Shown here piece after piece: positions 60,163-64,000 of a stretch of DNA of 64,000 nt. The stretch is from Dokdonella_A sp046347015 (lineage in GTDB: Bacteria; Pseudomonadota; Gammaproteobacteria; Xanthomonadales; Rhodanobacteraceae): positions 186,001 through 250,000 of the forward strand of contig JAXMHA010000001.1 of the NCBI GenBank assembly GCA_046347015.1. The letters are read 5' to 3'. The notes under the pieces are model-generated. The model had not been told where the DNA came from and ran no database searches. It saw only the letters and a list, made by a program, of their open reading frames with translations. The first letter of the stretch is position 1; each line of letters begins with the position of its first letter. The translations under genes were made by a program, and so were the position numbers.

Positions 60163-63100
60163 TCAGGCTTCCGGTTGCGCCGTCAGGTTCAGCGCGGCTT
60201 CCTTGGCCTGCTGCTTGCGGTGGTCGGCCGCGAGCAGCATGTAGAACGCCGGCACCACGAACAGCGTGAACAGCGTGCCGATCGCGAGGCCGGCGAAGAT
60301 CACGAGTCCCATGTTGAAGCGGCCCGCGGCACCCGCGCCCGACGCGATCACCAGCGGAAACACGCCGAGCACCATCGCCGCGGTCGTCATCAGGATCGGC
60401 CGCAAGCGGACCGCGGCCGCGTGCTCGATCGCCTCGCGCTTGGACATGCCGGCCCGCTGCATGTCGTTCGCGAACTGGACGATCAGGATGCCGTGCTTGG
60501 AAATCAGGCCCATCAGCGTGACGAGCCCGACCTGCGTGTAGATGTTCAGCGAGATGCGCCCCAGCGTCGGGAATGCGAACGCCAGCGTCGGCAGGATGTT
60601 GATGAACAACAGCGCGCCGAACAGCGCCATCGGCACCGAAATCAGGATCACGATCGGGTCGCGCAGGCTGTTGTACAGCGCGGCCAGCGCGAGGAACACG
60701 ATGATGATCGCGAAGAACAGCGTCGTGACGAACCCGCCGGATTCCTGGATGAACTGGCGCGACGGCCCGGAGTAGTCGACCAGGTACCCGCTCGGCGCGA
60801 CGTCGTGCACGGCGTTGCGCAGGAACGCCAGCGCCTCGCCCTGCGACACCATCGGTGCCGCCGAGATCGTCGCCGAGTTGAGCTGCTGGAAGCGGTTCAG
60901 CGACTGCGGCACGATGCTGGTGTCGAGCCTGGCGACAGTCGATGCCGGGATCACCGATCCACCCGGCGTGCGGATGTAATAGTCGAGCACCTGATCCGGG
61001 TTCAGCCGGTCGACCTGTTGCACCTGCGGCATGACGCGGTATGAGCGGCCGCCAATCGAGAAATAGTTGACGTAGCCGCCGCCCAGCGCCGCGCCGAGTG
61101 CGCCGCCGACATCCTGCTGGGTCAGGCCGAGCGTCGTGATCATGTCGCGGTCGACGACCAGGTTCTTCTGCGGCTGGTCGATCTTGAGGTCGGAGTCGAC
61201 GAAGAAGAAGAGGCCCGACGCCTTGGCCTTGTCGACGACCTTCTGCGCGATGTCGTACAGGTTCTCGAACGGTTCGGTGGTGTTGATCACCATTTGCACC
61301 GGCGCGCCCTGCGCGCCCGGCAGCGACGGGAACTGGAACACGAACGCGCGCGCGCCGGCGATGTCGTTGAACTTTTCCTGCAGCACCTGCTGGATCTGGC
61401 TCGCGCTGCGCGAGCGGTCGGCCCACGGCTTCAGCAGCACGCCGCCAAACCCGCTGTTGGCGGGCGCGCCGGAGACCTGGAAAATCTGCTCGTACTCGGG
61501 CAACTGCTTCGCGATGTCGAACGCCTGCGCCGAATAACCGGCCGTTTGCGCGGCAGTCGCATCCGGCGCCGCCTGCAACTGGTAGAACACGATGCCCTGG
61601 TCCTCTTCCGGCGACAGCTCGCTCTTCGACGTCGCGAACAGGTACCAGGTGCCGCCGAGCAGCAGCACGCCCATCACGACCGGCACGATCCAGGTGTGGA
61701 GCGTGCCGTGCAGCCGCCGCGCGTACGCGTTGTGCACGCGCTCGAAGATGCGGTCGATGAAGCGGACGAAGCGGTTCTGCTCCTGCTCGGCGGTGAAGAA
61801 CCGCGAGCACATCATCGGCGACAGCGTCAGCGCGATGATCGCCGACACCGTCACGGCGCCGACCAGCGTGAACGCGAACTCGGTGAACAGCGCGCCGGTG
61901 AGGCCCTTCTGGAAGCCGATCGGCACGTACACCGCGACCAGCACCACCGTCATCGCGAGGATCGGGCCGCCGAGTTCGCGCGCGGCGAGCAGCGCCGCCT
62001 GCCACGGCGGCTTGCCTTCCTCCTTCATGTGCCGGTCGACGTTCTCGACGACGATGATCGCGTCGTCGACGACGAGTCCGATCGCCAGCACCAGCGCCAG
62101 CAGCGTCAGCAGGTTGATCGAATACCCCAGCACCAGCATCACGAAGAACGTGCCGATCAGCGACAGCGGCATCGCGACCACCGGGATGATCACCGCGCGC
62201 ACGCTGCCGAGGAACAGGAAGATCACCAGCGTGACGATGACCAGCGCCTCGACCAGCGTCTTGACGACTTCGTGGATCGAGCTCGAGATGAACTCGGTCG
62301 CGTCATAGACGATTTCGCCGGTCAGGCCGCCCGGCAACTGCGCCTTGATCGCCGGGAACGCTTCGCGGATTTCCCTGGCGACGTCGAGCACGTTCGCATC
62401 GGGCGCCACCTTGACGCCGATGAACACCGCCTTCTGGCCGTTGAACGCGACATCGACGTCGTAGTCCTCGCTGCCGAGCACGACGTTGGCGACATCGTCG
62501 AGCCGGACGATCGCGCCGTCCTTCTGCTTCACCGCAAGTTGCTTGAATTCGTCGACCGTGTGCAGGTCGGTATCGGCGGTCAGGTTGACGCTGACGGTCT
62601 GGCCCTTGGTCGTGCCGAGCGCGGCGAGGTAGTTGTTCGCCTGCAGCGCGGCGTAGACATCGGCCGCGGTCACGCCGTGCGCGGCCATGCGGACCGGGTC
62701 GAGCCATGCGCGCAGCGCGAACTGCCGCGCGCCGAGGATCTCCGCGGTCTGCACGCCGGGGATCGAGTCGAGCTTCGGCTTGACGACGCGCGACAGGTAG
62801 TCGGTGATGCTGTTGGCGGGCATCGACGTGCTGTGGAAGCCCATGTACAACGCGTCGATCGTCTCGCCGGTCTGCACGTTCAGCACCGGCAACTGCGCTT
62901 CCGGCGGCAGGCGGTTGCGCACCGAACTCACCTGGGTCTGGATTTCGGTCAGCGCGCGGTTCGCGTCGTAGTTGAGGCGCAGCGTCGCGGTGATCGTCGA
63001 CACGCCGGCCGAGCTCGACGACGACAGGTAGTCGATGCCCTGCGCCTGCGCGATCGCCTGTTCCAACGGTTGCGTGATGAAGCCCGCCACCGTCTGCGCG

Positions 63101-63264
63101 TCGGCGCCGTAGTACGCGGTGCTGACGGTGACGACCGCGTTCTCGGTCTTCGGGAACTGCCGCACGTTGAGGCTCGACACCGCGCGCAGGCCGAGCACCA
63201 GGACCAGCAGGCTGACGACGATCGCGAGGACCGGCTTCTTGATGAAGGTATCGGTGAAGTTCAT
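60163..63264 (-). CDS. RND efflux permease (HAE1 family)
   Basis: A 1033-residue inner-membrane proton antiporter. Proton-relay Asp pair in helix 4 is intact (AIGLVVDDAIIVVENVDRH). The N-terminus FIKKPVLAIVVSLLVLVLG, the periplasmic pore region and the second half (ISKHGILIVQFAND) are complete, with 12 predicted membrane helices. Substrate range cannot be read; MdtB/MdtC-like and MexF-like proteins share these features. The adaptor gene lies 69 bp upstream; TolC elsewhere in the window could be the exit duct. Confidence 0.93.
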   Translation of the reverse strand: MNFTDTFIKKPVLAIVVSLLVLVLGLRAVSSLNVRQFPKTENAVVTVSTAYYGADAQTVAGFITQPLEQAIAQAQGIDYLSSSSSAGVSTITATLRLNYDANRALTEIQTQVSSVRNRLPPEAQLPVLNVQTGETIDALYMGFHSTSMPANSITDYLSRVVKPKLDSIPGVQTAEILGARQFALRAWLDPVRMAAHGVTAADVYAALQANNYLAALGTTKGQTVSVNLTADTDLHTVDEFKQLAVKQKDGAIVRLDDVANVVLGSEDYDVDVAFNGQKAVFIGVKVAPDANVLDVAREIREAFPAIKAQLPGGLTGEIVYDATEFISSSIHEVVKTLVEALVIVTLVIFLFLGSVRAVIIPVVAMPLSLIGTFFVMLVLGYSINLLTLLALVLAIGLVVDDAIIVVENVDRHMKEEGKPPWQAALLAARELGGPILAMTVVLVAVYVPIGFQKGLTGALFTEFAFTLVGAVTVSAIIALTLSPMMCSRFFTAEQEQNRFVRFIDRIFERVHNAYARRLHGTLHTWIVPVVMGVLLLGGTWYLFATSKSELSPEEDQGIVFYQLQAAPDATAAQTAGYSAQAFDIAKQLPEYEQIFQVSGAPANSGFGGVLLKPWADRSRSASQIQQVLQEKFNDIAGARAFVFQFPSLPGAQGAPVQMVINTTEPFENLYDIAQKVVDKAKASGLFFFVDSDLKIDQPQKNLVVDRDMITTLGLTQQDVGGALGAALGGGYVNYFSIGGRSYRVMPQVQQVDRLNPDQVLDYYIRTPGGSVIPASTVARLDTSIVPQSLNRFQQLNSATISAAPMVSQGEALAFLRNAVHDVAPSGYLVDYSGPSRQFIQESGGFVTTLFFAIIIVFLALAALYNSLRDPIVILISVPMALFGALLFINILPTLAFAFPTLGRISLNIYTQVGLVTLMGLISKHGILIVQFANDMQRAGMSKREAIEHAAAVRLRPILMTTAAMVLGVFPLVIASGAGAAGRFNMGLVIFAGLAIGTLFTLFVVPAFYMLLAADHRKQQAKEAALNLTAQPEA

Positions 63265-63303
63265 GGTGCGGGTCCGATGGTCGGTCGCGTTCGCGGCGGT
63301 GCG

Positions 63304-63326
63304 GCTGGCCGGCGTGACCGGCCAGC
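63304..63326. repeat. Palindrome between the adaptor and permease genes
   Basis: Perfect 9-bp arms GCTGGCCGG / CCGGCCAGC around loop CGTGA; core and loop match the hairpin at 30573-30593. In an intercistronic position it may tune the relative expression of adaptor and permease. Confidence 0.5.
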
Positions 63327-63333
63327 GCCCGGG

Positions 63334-64000
63334 TCAGTGTTCCTGCGGCGTCGGCGCCGGGTTGTTTGCCGGCTGCACGGTGTTGTTGACGACCAGTGGC
63401 GTGTCGTTCTTCAGCTTGAGCTGGCCGCTGGTGACGACCTCGTCGCCTTCCTTGATGCCGGTCAGGATCGCGACCTGGTCGCCGCGCGTCGGGCCGGTGG
63501 TCACGAACACCTGCTTCGCGACCAGCTCGGGCGCCGCGGGTGCGCCCTTGGCGCCATTCGCGGGCTTCGCCGCGTTGCCGGCTTCGGCCTTCGCGGGTGC
63601 GGCGACGAACACGGTCGAGCCGTACGGGTTGTACGACACCGCCGTCTGCGGCAGCGTCAACTGGCGCACGGTCGAGCCGATGTCGACCGCGACCTTGACG
63701 AACATGCCCGGCATCAGCACGCGGTCGCCGTTCGCGATCCGTGCCTCGACCAGCACGTTGCGCGTGCTGGTGTCGACCTTCGGGTTGATCGCGGTGAGCT
63801 GGCCTTCGAACGGCCGTCCGGGGAACGCGTCGAGCGACACCGCGACCTTCTGGCCGACCTTGAGGCTCCCGAGGTCCTTCTGCGGCACGTTGAAGTCGAC
63901 GAAGATCGGGTCGAGCTGCTGCACCGTCACGATCGTCGTGCCGGCGTTGAGGTAGTCGCCGGGATTGACGGTGATGATGCCGGCGTGGCCGTCGAACGGC
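63334..64000 (-). CDS. RND efflux membrane-fusion (adaptor) protein, 5' end outside window
   Basis: The frame is open to base 64000, so the N-terminal signal and lower hairpin are missing. Visible from the window edge: the lipoyl-type FDGHAGIITVNPGDYLNAG, then the beta-barrel IFVDFNVPQKDLGSLKVGQ and GRPFEGQLTAINPKVDTSTRN cut here to TAINPKVDTSTRN, then the membrane-proximal domain. A Lys/Ala-rich insert (KAEAGNAAKPANGAKG) interrupts the last domain. It pairs with the permease that follows. Confidence 0.9.
   Translation of the reverse strand, partial: PFDGHAGIITVNPGDYLNAGTTIVTVQQLDPIFVDFNVPQKDLGSLKVGQKVAVSLDAFPGRPFEGQLTAINPKVDTSTRNVLVEARIANGDRVLMPGMFVKVAVDIGSTVRQLTLPQTAVSYNPYGSTVFVAAPAKAEAGNAAKPANGAKGAPAAPELVAKQVFVTTGPTRGDQVAILTGIKEGDEVVTSGQLKLKNDTPLVVNNTVQPANNPAPTPQEH

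Noticed and set aside
1..64000. tRNA or rRNA genes
   Set aside because: Intergenic regions were scanned by eye for T-loop and anticodon-arm patterns; none convincing.

Overview
The window is a high-GC (roughly two-thirds G+C), densely coded chromosomal segment of a Gram-negative gammaproteobacterium. Xanthomonadales (Lysobacterales) is the best guess, possibly near Rhodanobacteraceae. The reasons are the recG-ridA-spoT-rpoZ order, the rdgB-hemW and pcm-tolC-waaA neighbourhoods, and a dispersed hairpin-rich repeat of the kind common in that order. The placement is inferred from gene order and protein similarity, without database searches. No rRNA, tRNA, phage, plasmid, CRISPR array or transposase gene was seen. 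Most of the window is core chromosome.

Layout. 1-5.5 kb: 3' part of a class A penicillin-binding protein, an uncharacterised conserved gene, citrate synthase, zinc-independent L31 and a nucleoside hydrolase. 5.6-10.7 kb: minus-strand rpoZ-spoT-ridA-recG cluster. 10.9-17.1 kb: the Mla phospholipid-transport genes, with mlaA on the plus strand and mlaFEDCB on the minus strand. The whole block sits between rpoZ and gmk, which are usually neighbours, and mlaE and mlaD are separated by a 762-bp hairpin-rich repeat. 17.1-21.5 kb: gmk, yicC, rph, rdgB, hemW. 22.2-24.6 kb: a small Cys-rich protein gene, then a promoter, cobalamin riboswitch and frame-disrupted btuB-type receptor. 24.8-30.6 kb: DUF1631 and PilZ proteins, a TetR regulator, a PCMT-type methyltransferase and TolC. 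30.5-39.9 kb: envelope and LPS genes (waaA, an LpxL-type acyltransferase, glycosyltransferases, an O-antigen ligase-like protein, an ELM1-family protein) plus YIP1 and YceI proteins. 40-45.8 kb: glnE, a membrane GT2 and a secreted beta-helix protein. 46-52.3 kb: exported thioredoxin and cyclophilin, a VOC protein, a Rieske oxygenase coupled to a metallopeptidase, cytochrome c, tpx, hslR. 52.3-52.6 kb: a MITE-like element. 52.8-60.1 kb: a lipoprotein methyltransferase, a LysR regulator with two small genes, icd, a lipoprotein/LysM pair, a FAD reductase and queF. 60.2-64 kb: an RND efflux permease with a partial adaptor.

Two genes, yicC and the btuB-type gene, each carry a tight cluster of apparent 1-nt frame changes that sum to zero modulo three. 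This points to either local consensus errors or recent decay. The least explained parts are the MITE-like element at the hslR stop codon, the repeat inside the mla operon, a C-terminal FF-x-GF motif shared by two exported proteins, and the two small genes opposite the LysR regulator.
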